64,000 bases of DNA from Streptomyces nigrescens. Lineage in GTDB: Bacteria > Actinomycetota > Actinomycetes > Streptomycetales > Streptomycetaceae. The notes below the pieces were generated by a model. It worked only from the letters and a program-made list of their open reading frames with translations. It was not told the origin of the DNA and made no database searches. The stretch is taken from positions 7,440,001 to 7,504,000 of the forward strand of contig AP026073.1 of assembly GCA_024349765.1 (NCBI GenBank), read 5' to 3'. Each line of letters starts with the position of its first letter. Positions within the stretch are counted from its first letter, which is position 1. Shown piece after piece: positions 9,004 to 17,734 of the stretch. Both the position numbers and the translations under genes were made by a program.

Positions 9004-10008
9004 TCACGAGAAGTGCAGTGCCCCCCCCCACAGCGCCACGACCGCGAGGGTGAGTGCCGCGGGCACCGTGAGGAGGCCGAGGCGGGTGAACTCCCCTAGG
9101 TCCACCTCGTGTTCGTGCTGGTGGAGGATGCGGCGCCACAGCAGGGTGGCCAGGGAGCCGGCGTAGGTGAGGTTGGGGCCGATGTTGACGCCGATCAGGA
9201 CGGCGAGGACGGCGCCGGGGCCGGTCGGGGCGGTCAGGGGGAGCAGAACCAGTACGGCCGGCAGGTTGTTGATCACGTTGGCGAGGAACGGGAGCGAGGC
9301 GGCCCTGAGCAGGCCGAGGGCGGTGGTGCGCCGCCGTATCAGGGCGCGTACGGCGAGCAGCAGGGCGCCGGCGGTCGCCGCCCAGGCCGGGTCCACGCCC
9401 ACGGCCGAGGCGAGGAGGAAGCCCGCCAGCGTGCCGGCCACGGTGAGCAGCGGGAACAGCGGCAGTGGGGGCTCCACGGCGGTTGGCGCGTCCGGGGCGG
9501 TGGCCGCCGCGTCGAGGTCGACGGCCGCCGCGTCCGGGTCGGTGACCCCCGCGTCCGGGTCGGTGACCCTCGCGTCCAGGTCCGTGGCGAAGAAGCGGCG
9601 GAAGACCGCGTACTCGACGGCGATGGCCGCGAGCCAGGGCAGGGCCATCAGCGCCGCGAAGCGGGTGAAGCTCAGGCCGCTGGCGGCGAAGGCGAGCAGG
9701 TTGGTGAGGTTGGAGACGGGCAGCAGGAGCGACGCGGTGTTCGAGAGGTGGGTGCAGGCGTAGACGTGCGGCTTGGCGCGGGCGCCCATGCGCGCGGCGG
9801 TGGCGAGGACCACCGGGGTGAGCAGCACGATCGTCGCGTCCAGGCTGAGCACCGCGGTGATGGCGGACGCCAGGCCGAAGACCGCGGCGAGCAGCCGCCG
9901 GGGCCGCCCGGCCGCCGCCCTCGCCGTCCAGGCCCCGCACGCGCGGAAGAGTCCTTCGTCGTCGCAGAGCCGCGCGAGCACCAGTACGGCCGCGAGGAAC
10001 CAGATCAC
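9004..10008 (-). pseudogene. SLC13/ArsB-type ion transporter, 5'-truncated
   Basis: A multi-span transporter of the arsenite/dicarboxylate (ArsB/SLC13) fold. Conserved stretches are LAAVLVLARLCDDEGLF, LSLDATIVLLTPVVLATA, LSNTASLLLPVSNLTNL and the C-terminal repeat FLANVINNLPAVLVLLP with GVNIGPNLTYAGS. The first usable start is the GTG at 10008, already inside the second conserved helix. Family members normally have roughly 65 more N-terminal residues. The frame upstream runs through GEAGRLGS and then Arg/Gly-rich sequence to a TAA at 10084-10086, so the missing helices are absent, not shifted. The cytosolic linker carries DPDA repeats (15-21 bp units, about 9500-9590). Either a pseudogene or a shortened protein; transport is doubtful. 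Confidence 0.62.
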
Positions 10009-10086
10009 CGAGCCGAGACGCCCGGCCTCCCCTTGCCCCTGCCGCCGGCACCGACCGCGCCCTTGCCCGTCCCCCGCGCGCGCTTA

Positions 10087-10103
10087 TTGCACATGATTCG
10101 CAA
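10087..10103. promoter_or_regulatory. FUR-family-like palindrome
   Basis: TTGCACATGATTCGCAA is an 8-1-8 imperfect palindrome (TTGC..AT G AT..GCAA, 6 of 8 positions paired). It sits between the beheaded transporter (minus) and the tsaD-like gene (plus) and overlaps the expected -35 of a candidate -10, TACTCT, at 10122-10127. The shape recalls actinobacterial Zur and Nur boxes; which regulator, if any, cannot be told from sequence. Confidence 0.45.
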
Positions 10104-10171
10104 ATGCGGTCCATCGGCAACTACTCTGGGCGGCGCCGAGGGGCTCGTCGTGTCCCGGGAGGAGGAACCGT

Positions 10172-11245
10172 ATGCGTGCGGCACCCGTGGTGCTGGGGAT
10201 CGAGTCGTCCTGCGACGAGACGGGCGCGGGCCTGGTGCGCGACGGCCGGCTGCTCGGGCACGCCGTGGCGTCGAGCATGGACGAGCACGCGCGGTTCGGC
10301 GGGGTGGTGCCGGAGATCGCGGCCCGCGCCCACGTCCACGCCCTCCGGCCGGTCGTCCGGCGCGCGCTGGGCGAGGCGGGCCTGCGGATGGCGGACATCG
10401 GGGCGGTCGCGGTGACGACGGGGCCGGGGCTGTCGGGGGCGCTCCAGGTCGGGCTGGCCGGCGCCAAGGGGCTGGCCTACGCGCTCGGTGTGCCGCTGTA
10501 CGGCGTGCACCACCTGGCCGGCCATGTCGCCGCCGACACCCTCGCGCACGGGCCGCTGCCGAACCCCTGCGTCGTACTGATCGTCTCCGGCGGCCACACC
10601 TCCCTCCTCCTCGTCCGCGATCTGGCCCGCGACCGCATCGTGCACCTCGGCGACACCCTGGACGACGCTGCCGGGGAGTGCTTCGACAAGGTCGCCCGGG
10701 TCTTCGGGCTGCCGTATCCCGGCGGTCCGGCCATCGACCGGGCAGCGCGCGTGGGGGATCCGCGCGCTGTCCCCTTTCCCCGTCCGCTCACCGGACCGCG
10801 TGACGATCCGTACGGCTTCTCCTTCTCGGGGCTGAAGACCGCTGCCGCACGGTGGGCCGAGCGGCACCAGGGGCGGGCGCTGCCGGTGGCGGACGGTGCC
10901 GCCGCGCTCCAGGAGGCGGTCGCCGACGTGCTGACCCGTAAGGCGGTGGCGGCCTGCACCGCCCACGGTGTCGGCACGCTCGTCGTGGTCGGCGGGGTGG
11001 CCGCCAACTCCCGGGTCCGGGCACTGGCGGAGGAGCGGTGCGCGGCGGCCGGGATCGCCCTGCGGGTGCCGCCGCTGAAGCTGTGCACGGACAACGGCGC
11101 GATGATCGCCGCCATCGGGGACCTGCTCGTCCGGGCGGGCGCGGAGCCCGCGCCGCTGGATGTCTCGATCGATCCGTCGGCTCCCCTGGAGTACGCCGCA
11201 CTGCATCCGGTGGCCCGCGCCGCCGCGGCGGCCGGCGCTCCCTGA
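10172..11245 (+). CDS. TsaD-like protein (tRNA N6-threonylcarbamoyladenosine transferase family), stand-alone copy
   Basis: Kae1/TsaD family protein of about 357 aa, full length. TsaD moves the threonylcarbamoyl group onto A37 of ANN-decoding tRNAs. Motifs present: [12 protein letters not shown] (9-20), [10 protein letters not shown] (45-54), metal ligands in HHLAGH (113-118), SGGHTSL (139-145), [13 protein letters not shown] (164-176) and TDNGAMIA (306-313, D307 a metal ligand). A strong site, GGGAGGAGGAACC, precedes the ATG. The usual Streptomyces tsaD sits in a block with tsaB, rimI and alr. None of these is here, so this may be a second copy, which needs the rest of the genome to confirm. 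A FUR-like palindrome overlaps its promoter. Confidence 0.85.
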   Translation: MRAAPVVLGIESSCDETGAGLVRDGRLLGHAVASSMDEHARFGGVVPEIAARAHVHALRPVVRRALGEAGLRMADIGAVAVTTGPGLSGALQVGLAGAKGLAYALGVPLYGVHHLAGHVAADTLAHGPLPNPCVVLIVSGGHTSLLLVRDLARDRIVHLGDTLDDAAGECFDKVARVFGLPYPGGPAIDRAARVGDPRAVPFPRPLTGPRDDPYGFSFSGLKTAAARWAERHQGRALPVADGAAALQEAVADVLTRKAVAACTAHGVGTLVVVGGVAANSRVRALAEERCAAAGIALRVPPLKLCTDNGAMIAAIGDLLVRAGAEPAPLDVSIDPSAPLEYAALHPVARAAAAAGAP

Positions 11246-11275
11246 CGCCGTACCGCCGCTCCCGGTCCCCGCGTC

Positions 11276-13336
11276 TCAGCCGTGCCAGGCCCCCGCCCCC
11301 GGCTGTCCCGCCAGGCTGGGCGGCGGTGCCGGCTGCCCGTTGTGGCCCGGCGGGTGGGCGTGGAAGAGCGTGGAGTACAGGCCGTTGTGGGCCAGGAGTT
11401 CGGGGTGGGTGCCGGATTCGACGAGGCGGCCCCGGTCGAGGACGAGGATGCGGTCGGCGTCGGTGGCGAGGTCCAGGTCGTGGGAGATCACGAGGGTGGT
11501 GCGGCCCTCCGCGAGGCGCCGCAGGGGGGCGAGGATGCGCTGGGTGGCCAGGATGTCCAGGCCCGTCGTGGGCTCGTCGAGGACGAGGACGGGGGCGTCG
11601 CGCAGCATGGCGCGGGCGATCGCGACGCGCTGCAGCTGGCCGCCCGAGAGCCGGGCGGTGCCCGGGGCGATGACCGTGCGGTAGCCGTCCGGGAGGGCGG
11701 AGATGAAGGTCTCGGCGTCGGCGGCGCGGGCGGCGCGGACCACGTCCTCGTGAGTGGCGTGCGGGCGGCCGCAGCCGATGTTCTCCTCGATGGTGTCGTG
11801 CAGGACGAGGGTGTCCTGGGGGAGCAGGGTGATGTTGCGGCGCAGCTGGGCGAGCGGCATCTGGTGGACGGGGATGTCGTCGAGGCGGACGGTGCCGGTG
11901 TCGGGGTCGTAGAACCGCAGCAGCAGCGCGGCCAGGGTGGACTTGCCGGCGCCGCTGGGGCCGGTGAGGACCAGCAGTTCGCCGGGGACCGCGGTGAAGG
12001 AGAGGTCGTGCAGGACCTCGTCGGGGCTGTCGGGGTAGTGGAAGCCGACGTGCCGGACCTCGATCTCGCCGAGGGCGCGGGTGAAGCGCGGCGGGGCGAC
12101 GAGGGACGGCGGCGGGTCGGTGACCGCGGGGCGGGCGTCGAGGATCTCCAGCAGGCGCTCGGAGCCGGCGGTGGCCTCGGTGGCGGTCAGGCCCAGCTGT
12201 CCCAGGGAGCGGATGGGCGGGTAGAGGTAGCCGACGAACGCGGCGAAGGCGAGCAGCTGGCCCAGGGTCATCCGGCCGGCGGAGATCTCCCACGCGCCGA
12301 GGCCGATGATCGCCAGGACGCAGAGCGTTTCGAGCAGCTCGACGACCTGCTCGTACAGCTCGTTGAGGCGGGCGCTGGTCACCGATGCCCGGAACCAGGC
12401 GCGGGCCTGCCGGTCCAGCCGCTTCTCCTCCTCGTGCCGGCGGTTGTACGCCTGGGTGAGCACGACGTTGACCAGGCCCTCCTCGACGACCGAGGTGATC
12501 GCGCCGTCCGCCGCGCGCTCCCGGCGGGACACCTCCTTGACCCGGCCGGTGAAGCGGCGGGTGGCGCTCCAGAACACCGGTGCCAGCACGAACGTGGCCA
12601 GCGCGAGGTCCCAGCGCAGCCAGAGGGCCGCGCCGGCGTAGAAGATGACGCCGAAGAGGGCGGTGGCCGCCTGGACGAGCCCGGAGACCACCAGCTGCTC
12701 GATGGCGTCGACGTCGCCGGTGAGCCGCTCGACCAGGTCACCGCGCCGGTTGCGCTGGAAGAAGTGCGGCGGCAGCGTCTGGAGATGGGCGAAGACCCGG
12801 GCACGTAGGCGCATCACGAAGCGCTCGGCGGTCCAGGCGGCGAGCGAGTTGCCGAGGTAGCCCACCACCGCGCCGATGACGGCCACGGTCAGCCACAGCC
12901 CGGCCGGCTGCCAGAAGGCGCTGACCGAGCCCTTCTGCAGGGCGTTGTCGGTGAGTTGGGCGAAGAGGAGGATGGCCGCGGTCTCGGTGAGCGCGGCGGC
13001 GACGGCGCACAGGCAGACCAGGAGCAGCCAGCGCCGGTCGCCCTTGGTCAGTGGCCAGAAGCGGCGGAGCGACTCCTTGAGTCCGACGCGCCGGGTGCGG
13101 ATGGTGGGATCGGCCAGCGGGCCCCACAGGCCCCGGCCGAATCCTTCGGAGGCGGGCTCCCGGTCCGGGGGTTGCCGTTCCGGGCCGCCCCCAACGGACG
13201 CGTGATCCCAGGCCGGTTGGGGCGCTGGCGGTGTCGACGCCGCCGGCGGTGCGAAGGCTTCGGTCGGCGCCGGGGCCGGTGGCGTCTCGGTGCGCACCGG
13301 CCGCCGTCGCGAGCTGCGCAGATGCATGATGGCCAC
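11276..13336 (-). CDS. ABC exporter half-transporter (membrane and ATPase domains fused)
   Basis: A 686-aa ABC-B/MsbA-type protein. Residues 1-85 are a disordered Pro-rich cytosolic extension. The six-helix membrane domain (about 100-395) contains the conserved PPHFFQRNRRGDLVERLTGDVDAI coupling region. The ATPase domain contains Walker A GPSGAGKST, signature LSGGQLQRVAIARA, Walker B VLVLDEPTTGLD and the switch histidine in LVISHDLD. It would act as a homodimer or with a partner; no second half-transporter is nearby. The substrate is unknown. It ends 30 bases from the tsaD-like gene, convergently. The start may be ATG 13336 or the ATG three codons later. Confidence 0.93.
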   Translation of the reverse strand: MAIMHLRSSRRRPVRTETPPAPAPTEAFAPPAASTPPAPQPAWDHASVGGGPERQPPDREPASEGFGRGLWGPLADPTIRTRRVGLKESLRRFWPLTKGDRRWLLLVCLCAVAAALTETAAILLFAQLTDNALQKGSVSAFWQPAGLWLTVAVIGAVVGYLGNSLAAWTAERFVMRLRARVFAHLQTLPPHFFQRNRRGDLVERLTGDVDAIEQLVVSGLVQAATALFGVIFYAGAALWLRWDLALATFVLAPVFWSATRRFTGRVKEVSRRERAADGAITSVVEEGLVNVVLTQAYNRRHEEEKRLDRQARAWFRASVTSARLNELYEQVVELLETLCVLAIIGLGAWEISAGRMTLGQLLAFAAFVGYLYPPIRSLGQLGLTATEATAGSERLLEILDARPAVTDPPPSLVAPPRFTRALGEIEVRHVGFHYPDSPDEVLHDLSFTAVPGELLVLTGPSGAGKSTLAALLLRFYDPDTGTVRLDDIPVHQMPLAQLRRNITLLPQDTLVLHDTIEENIGCGRPHATHEDVVRAARAADAETFISALPDGYRTVIAPGTARLSGGQLQRVAIARAMLRDAPVLVLDEPTTGLDILATQRILAPLRRLAEGRTTLVISHDLDLATDADRILVLDRGRLVESGTHPELLAHNGLYSTLFHAHPPGHNGQPAPPPSLAGQPGAGAWHG

Positions 13337-13460
13337 GCCGTATCAGTCAGCTGGTCGGACCGGGCGGAAAGGCCGCTGAGGGGCCCTCACGCACATCCGC
13401 TCAAACGCACGAGGCGGACCCGCGCGCCACGCGAGCCTGCCTCGAACTCAGAGGTGTGGG

Positions 13461-13592
13461 TCAGTAGTCGTAGTCGAAGAAACGGCGCCTGTTGTGCCGG
13501 CGGCCGTACCTGCGGCGACGCCTCCTGTAGCGGTCCCGGTCACGGTCCCAGTCGCGCCTGTTCCTGCGCGGGAAGACTTTCCGGAAGCTCAT
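13461..13592 (-). CDS. Very small Arg/Asp-rich basic protein (43 aa)
   Basis: Chosen because a near-perfect ribosome site (AAGGAGG, four bases upstream) precedes the ATG at 13592; a longer frame to 13664 lacks one. The peptide begins MSFRKVFPRRNRRDWD and continues with alternating DRD and RRRRR runs, ending RRFFDYDY. No domain is recognised; the composition suggests nucleic-acid or polyanion binding. The region upstream is unusually AT-rich for this genome and contains a small inverted repeat. Confidence 0.6.
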   Translation of the reverse strand: MSFRKVFPRRNRRDWDRDRDRYRRRRRRYGRRHNRRRFFDYDY

Positions 13593-13690
13593 GCTGCCTC
13601 CTTGATTGTTTCCTTTCCGACGCCCCGTTACCGGTGGCGTCAACTCCCAAGCTACGTCGCCCACCTACTGACAACAAGGAAAATACGTGA

Positions 13691-13713
13691 AATTTCAGAC
13701 GAAAGCTGAAATT
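13691..13713. promoter_or_regulatory. AT-rich inverted repeat upstream of the small basic protein
   Basis: AATTTCAG (13691-13698) and CTGAAATT (13706-13713) pair perfectly around a 7-base spacer, in the AT-rich 13670-13760 segment between the MFS 3' end and the small gene. It could be a terminator or an operator. Confidence 0.45.
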
Positions 13714-13786
13714 CTTAATTTTCCTGCACAGAGTGGACAATTCATCACTCTCCGCAGCCGCCTTTCCCCGGTCCCGGATCGCCCGT

Positions 13787-15301
13787 TCACCGATCACCCG
13801 CCGTGGCCGCCACGGGACTTGACCGCATACCGGCCGCGGCGACGACGGTGCAGGTGAGCAGGGCGACCGCGGCCCAGAAGGCATCGCGTACGCCGTGCAG
13901 CGCGAAGAGCGCGCCGGTGACGCCGGCCGACGGGACCGCGGGGCCGCTGAAGGCGTGGAAGAAGACCGCGCCGAGCAGTGCGGTGCCGAGCGTGCCGCCG
14001 AGCTGCTGGGCGGCGTTGAGCAGCCCGGCCGCCGAGCCCGTCTCGTGCGGCCGGACCCGGTGCAGCGCGGTGGTGAAGAACGGGACGGCGAACAGCCCCT
14101 GTCCCAGCCCGCAGACCGCCAGCGCCACCGGCAGCGGCCACGGGTAGGAGGCGGCGGGGGCGGTGGCGTAGACGGCGACGGCGGCCAGCGCGCCGGCGAG
14201 CAGTGCGGCGAGCCCGGCGAACATCACCCGGGAGCCGTAGCGGGGCACCAGATGGGCGCCGGCGCTCCAGGACGCCACCGCCATCGCGGCCGACCAGGGC
14301 AGCAGGGTGAGCCCGGACGACCGGGCGTCGGTGTGCAGGCCGAGCTGGAGCTGCAGCACGACGACCATCATCAGACCGTTCACCACCGCGAAGAACAGCA
14401 GCGAGGCGGCCAGCGCGGCGGGGAAGCCGCGGCCGCGGAACAGTCCCGCCTCGACCAGCGCGCTACGGCCCTTACGCGCACGGCGGCGCTGCTGCAGCCC
14501 GAAGACGGTCAGCACGGCGAGCCCGCCGGCCAGGACGGCCCAGGGCCGGAGCGCGAAGCGGGGCAGCCCGTCGTCGAGGAGCGGCTGGACGAGCAGTCCG
14601 GTGCCGAGGACGGCCAGCGCCGTGCCGGTGAGGTCGAGCCGCGGCCGCCGCTCCGAGCGGTCCTCGGGCAGCAGCGGGGTCGCGGCGAGGACGGCGAGGC
14701 CGAGCGGGAGGTTGACGAGGAAGACCGCCCGCCAGGACGAGCCGAGCAGGTCGGCGTGGGTGAGCACCCCGCCGAGCACCGGCCCGCAGACCGCGGCCAG
14801 CCCCATGACCGGGCCGATGCTGCCCATGGCCCGGGCCAGCGCGTCGCCGTGGAACATGGCCCGGATCAGCCCGATGGTCTGCGGGATGACCAGGGCGGCC
14901 GCGGCGCCCTGGACGGCCCGCGCGGCGATCAGCATCGCCGGGGAGACGGCCAGCGCGCAGACCGTGGAGGCCAGGACGAAGCCGGCGATCCCCAGGCGGA
15001 GCAGCCGCCGGCGGCCGGCGATGTCACCGAGCCGGCCGCCGGTGATCAGCAGCACCGCGAAGGGCAGCGTGTACGCGGCGCTGTACCAGGGGATGCCGGA
15101 CGCCGGACCGCCGAGGTCGGCGTGGATCACCGGCGCCGCGACCGTCATGATCGTGGAGTCGAGCAGGTTCATCGCCTCGGCGAGCAGCAGCGCCGCCAGC
15201 GCGGTTCGGCGCCGGGGGTACGGCGCGGCCGGCGGACCGGCCGGGCGGGCCGGCAGCGGGCGGGCCGGCCCGGAGCTCTTCGACAAGGGGTGGTTCGGCA
15301 T
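13787..15301 (-). CDS. MFS drug exporter, DHA2 (14-helix, EmrB/QacA) type
   Basis: A 504-aa proton-coupled exporter. The N-terminal helix carries the DHA2 hallmark LLDSTIMTVAAPVIHADLG. It is followed by the A motif GGRLGDIAGRRRLLRLG, motif C-like VMGLAAVCGPVLGGVLT, and about 14 hydrophobic segments. The substrate cannot be told. It is divergent from an Lrp-type regulator, and an inverted repeat brackets the shared promoter, so repression by that regulator is likely. Confidence 0.9.
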   Translation of the reverse strand: MPNHPLSKSSGPARPLPARPAGPPAAPYPRRRTALAALLLAEAMNLLDSTIMTVAAPVIHADLGGPASGIPWYSAAYTLPFAVLLITGGRLGDIAGRRRLLRLGIAGFVLASTVCALAVSPAMLIAARAVQGAAAALVIPQTIGLIRAMFHGDALARAMGSIGPVMGLAAVCGPVLGGVLTHADLLGSSWRAVFLVNLPLGLAVLAATPLLPEDRSERRPRLDLTGTALAVLGTGLLVQPLLDDGLPRFALRPWAVLAGGLAVLTVFGLQQRRRARKGRSALVEAGLFRGRGFPAALAASLLFFAVVNGLMMVVVLQLQLGLHTDARSSGLTLLPWSAAMAVASWSAGAHLVPRYGSRVMFAGLAALLAGALAAVAVYATAPAASYPWPLPVALAVCGLGQGLFAVPFFTTALHRVRPHETGSAAGLLNAAQQLGGTLGTALLGAVFFHAFSGPAVPSAGVTGALFALHGVRDAFWAAVALLTCTVVAAAGMRSSPVAATAGDR

Positions 15302-15314
15302 GGGGTGTCCCTTC

Positions 15315-15441
15315 GGCCGTCACGGATGCACGGCCGAGCCTGCGGGCGCGTACGGTGAACGTTCCAGCCAGGGGGTTCCACTCGCAGTTTCTTTCCACCA
15401 CGGGCCCGTTCGGCGAGGAATTCGTCCATCCGTGCACGGCC
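15315..15441. promoter_or_regulatory. Divergent promoter with paired operator-like half sites
   Basis: GGCCGTCACGGATG (15315-15328) recurs in inverted orientation as CATCCGTGCACGGCC (15427-15441), one base longer. One copy is close to each start codon in the MFS/Lrp spacer. Two inverted copies about 100 bp apart would allow an Lrp oligomer to loop and shut both promoters. Confidence 0.55.
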
Positions 15442-15454
15442 AGGAGGCCCGGGT

Positions 15455-16450
15455 ATGCCGCTCGACGAGATCGACCGCGGGCTCATCCACGCACTGCACC
15501 TCGACGGCCGGGCGCCGTTCAGCCGGATCGCCGAGGTGCTGGGCGTCTCGACGCAGACCGTGGCCCGCCGCTACCGGCGGCTGTCCGCCGAGGCCGGTCT
15601 GCGGGTCGTCGGGCTGGCCGATCCGCACCGCGCGGGCCGGGCCCAGTGGCTGGTCCGGCTCACCGCGACCCCGCACAGCGCCCAGGACCTCGCCCGTGCG
15701 CTGGCCCGGCGGCCGGACACCTCGTGGGTGAAGCTCGCCTCCGGCGGGACGGAGATCATCGCCGTGGTGCACACCCCGGCCGGCGGCGCCGACGGCCGGT
15801 CCCTCCTGCTGCACGACATCCCGCGCACCGCCGGCATCGCCGCGGTCTCCGCGCACTACCTGCTGCACACCTACCTCGGCGGCCCCACCGCCTGGCGCGG
15901 CCGCGCGAACGTCCTCGACGCCCGACAGCGTCGCCAACTCGCGCCACCGGCACGGGAGAACGCCGCCCCCTCCCCCTCCGCGGGCGCCGCGCCGGCCGAC
16001 GGCGACCAGGCGCTGCTGGCCGCGCTGCAGCGGGACGGCCGGGCCGGCCAGGCCGAACTTGCCGCGGCCACCGGCTGGTCACCGGCCACCGTCGCCCGCC
16101 GGCTGGCCGCCCTGCGGGCCTCCGGTGCGCTGTTCTTCGACGTCGAATGCGATGACGCGCTGTTCGGCGCCACCACGCAGGCGCTGCTCTGGATGACGGT
16201 GGCCCCCGCCCGCCTGGAGCAGGTCGCCACCGCCCTGGCCCGACACGACGAACTCGCCTTCGTCGCCGCCACCACCGGCCGGACGAACGTGGTCGCGCAC
16301 GCCCTCTGTTCCGACCCGGCGGCCCTGCACCGCTACCTCACCCACCGCCTCGGCGGCCAGCGCGCGATCCACGCCCTGGAGACCGCACCGGTGCTCCGCA
16401 CCGTCAAGGCGGCCGGGCCACTCGTCGCCCCTCCTACGAGGGCACGTTGA
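15455..16450 (+). CDS. Lrp/AsnC-family regulator with two HTH-ligand modules
   Basis: At 331 aa it is about twice the usual Lrp length and contains two units. The first HTH (DEIDRGLIHALHLDGRAPFSRIAEVLGVS ... VARRYRRL) is followed by a RAM-like segment (QWLVRLTATPHSAQDLARAL). The second HTH (DQALLAALQRDGRAGQAELAAATGWS ... VARRLAALR) is followed by another RAM domain (WMTVAPARLEQVATALARH). A Pro/Ala linker joins them. Such tandem Lrp proteins usually act as local repressors of the divergent gene. The ATG follows CCAGGAGGCCCGGGT. Confidence 0.88.
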   Translation: MPLDEIDRGLIHALHLDGRAPFSRIAEVLGVSTQTVARRYRRLSAEAGLRVVGLADPHRAGRAQWLVRLTATPHSAQDLARALARRPDTSWVKLASGGTEIIAVVHTPAGGADGRSLLLHDIPRTAGIAAVSAHYLLHTYLGGPTAWRGRANVLDARQRRQLAPPARENAAPSPSAGAAPADGDQALLAALQRDGRAGQAELAAATGWSPATVARRLAALRASGALFFDVECDDALFGATTQALLWMTVAPARLEQVATALARHDELAFVAATTGRTNVVAHALCSDPAALHRYLTHRLGGQRAIHALETAPVLRTVKAAGPLVAPPTRAR

Positions 16451-16480
16451 CGCGCCGTCGACCGGGGCCGGGGCCCCGCC

Positions 16481-16867
16481 TCACCACGTCTGCCGCTGGG
16501 TGACCCCCACCACGTAACCGTTGAGGTCGGTGAAGTAGAAGAGCTTCTGGCCGTGGTGGGTCAGCACGTCCTTGGTGACGCTGACCAGGGGGCGGATCCG
16601 TTCGACGTAGGCCTCGAAGTCCTCGACGGCCAGGTAGAACATGCCGAACGCGCCCACCGGGGTGTCCTTGAGGACCGGGAGCCAGCCGCGCAGGTGCTGG
16701 TCCCGGTAGACCATGAACGCGAATGCGCCGTCGAAGAGCAGGATGCGCAGGTCGTCGTCCGAGTCGTCGGTGCCCGGCAGGGCGGTGAAGCCGAGCCTCT
16801 CGTAGTAGTCGCAGGCCGCCTGGGTGTCGGGCACGCCCAGGCACGGGGCGATGACGGGGGACTTCAT
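16481..16867 (-). CDS. VOC/glyoxalase-fold protein
   Basis: About 128 aa, a single vicinal-oxygen-chelate subunit with paired beta-alpha-beta modules: VIAPCLGVPDTQAACDYYERLGF at the N-terminus, then FMVYRDQHLRG, AFGMFYLAVEDFEAYVERI, and YFTDLNGYVVGVTQ. Members bind metals or small toxic compounds (glyoxalase, fosfomycin, bleomycin families); the exact role is unknown. The ATG at 16867 follows GAGGAGGAG. It is tail-to-tail with the Lrp gene and downstream of the DNA glycosylase. Confidence 0.85.
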   Translation of the reverse strand: MKSPVIAPCLGVPDTQAACDYYERLGFTALPGTDDSDDDLRILLFDGAFAFMVYRDQHLRGWLPVLKDTPVGAFGMFYLAVEDFEAYVERIRPLVSVTKDVLTHHGQKLFYFTDLNGYVVGVTQRQTW

Positions 16868-16924
16868 CGGGGCTCCTCCTCGGGGTGATCGCCTCGGGCC
16901 ACGGCACGGCACGGTACGTCGGGT

Positions 16925-17701
16925 TCACGGCTGGCAGCGGGGGCACCACACCGTGCCCCGCCCGGCGACCCGCGTCCGGCGCAGTGGTGTGCCGCAGCGC
17001 GGGCAGGACGGGCCGGGGTCGTCGCGCCGGCCGGTGAGCCAGGAGTCGCGCGGCGGGACGCGGCCCGCCCGGACCGCCGCCCGCAGGGTGCGGCGCATCT
17101 CGGTGTGCAGCCGGTCGCAGTCGTCGGCGGACAGGTCACCGGCGCGGCGGCCGGGACGCAGGCCGGTGCGCCAGAGGATCTCGTCGACCAGCAGATTGCC
17201 GAGCCCGGCGAGGACCGACTGGTCCATGAGGACGGCCTTGAGGCTGCCGCGCCGCCCGGCGAGCGCGGCCCGGAAGTCCGCCCGGCCCACCTTCCCCGCG
17301 TCCGGGCCCTGGCGGCTCAGGATCCGTTCCGTACCGGCCGGGTCCATGAGCCACAGGCCCTGGAGTTTGCGCTGGTCGCGGTAGCGGAGCTGGCGCTCGC
17401 GGCCGAGCGTGAAGACCACCCGGTCGTGGGGGTGGACCGGATCGTCCGGGGAGCAGCAGACCAGCCGTCCGGTCATCCCGAAGTGCAGCAGCAGGGTGGG
17501 GCCGCCGGTGTGCGCGAGCAGCCATTTCCCGTGGCGCTCCGGCTCGGTGAACCGGCGCCCCTCCAGCTCGCCGCGCAGCCGCTGCCGGCTCACCCCGTGC
17601 AGCACGCCCTCGTCGTACACCTCGATCCGCCGGATCACCCGGCCCCGCGCACACGCGACGAGCGTCCGCCGGAAGCCCTCGACGTCCGGCAACTCGGGCA
17701 T
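16925..17701 (-). CDS. Fpg/Nei-family DNA glycosylase/AP lyase
   Basis: Base-excision repair enzyme removing oxidised bases. The start is placed at the ATG giving MPELPDVEGFRR, because the catalytic proline must follow the initiator Met and the Glu after it is essential. The conserved Lys is in the HGKWLLAH stretch, and the H2TH region reads GLGNLLVDEILWRTGL. The C-terminal zinc finger CPRCGTPLRRTRV ... CPRC has all four cysteines and the DNA-binding Arg. At 258 aa it is normal length. More Nei-like than MutM-like by the PDVEG N-terminus, but not certain. Confidence 0.9.
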   Translation of the reverse strand: MPELPDVEGFRRTLVACARGRVIRRIEVYDEGVLHGVSRQRLRGELEGRRFTEPERHGKWLLAHTGGPTLLLHFGMTGRLVCCSPDDPVHPHDRVVFTLGRERQLRYRDQRKLQGLWLMDPAGTERILSRQGPDAGKVGRADFRAALAGRRGSLKAVLMDQSVLAGLGNLLVDEILWRTGLRPGRRAGDLSADDCDRLHTEMRRTLRAAVRAGRVPPRDSWLTGRRDDPGPSCPRCGTPLRRTRVAGRGTVWCPRCQP

Positions 17702-17734
17702 CCGGCCCACCGCCCCTTGGGAGGTCGGCCTTTG

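Noticed and set aside
8561-10120. Long minus-strand frame overlapping the transporter (519 codons)
   Set aside because: Frame-shifted shadow of the SLC13/ArsB gene, Arg/Pro-rich without motifs.
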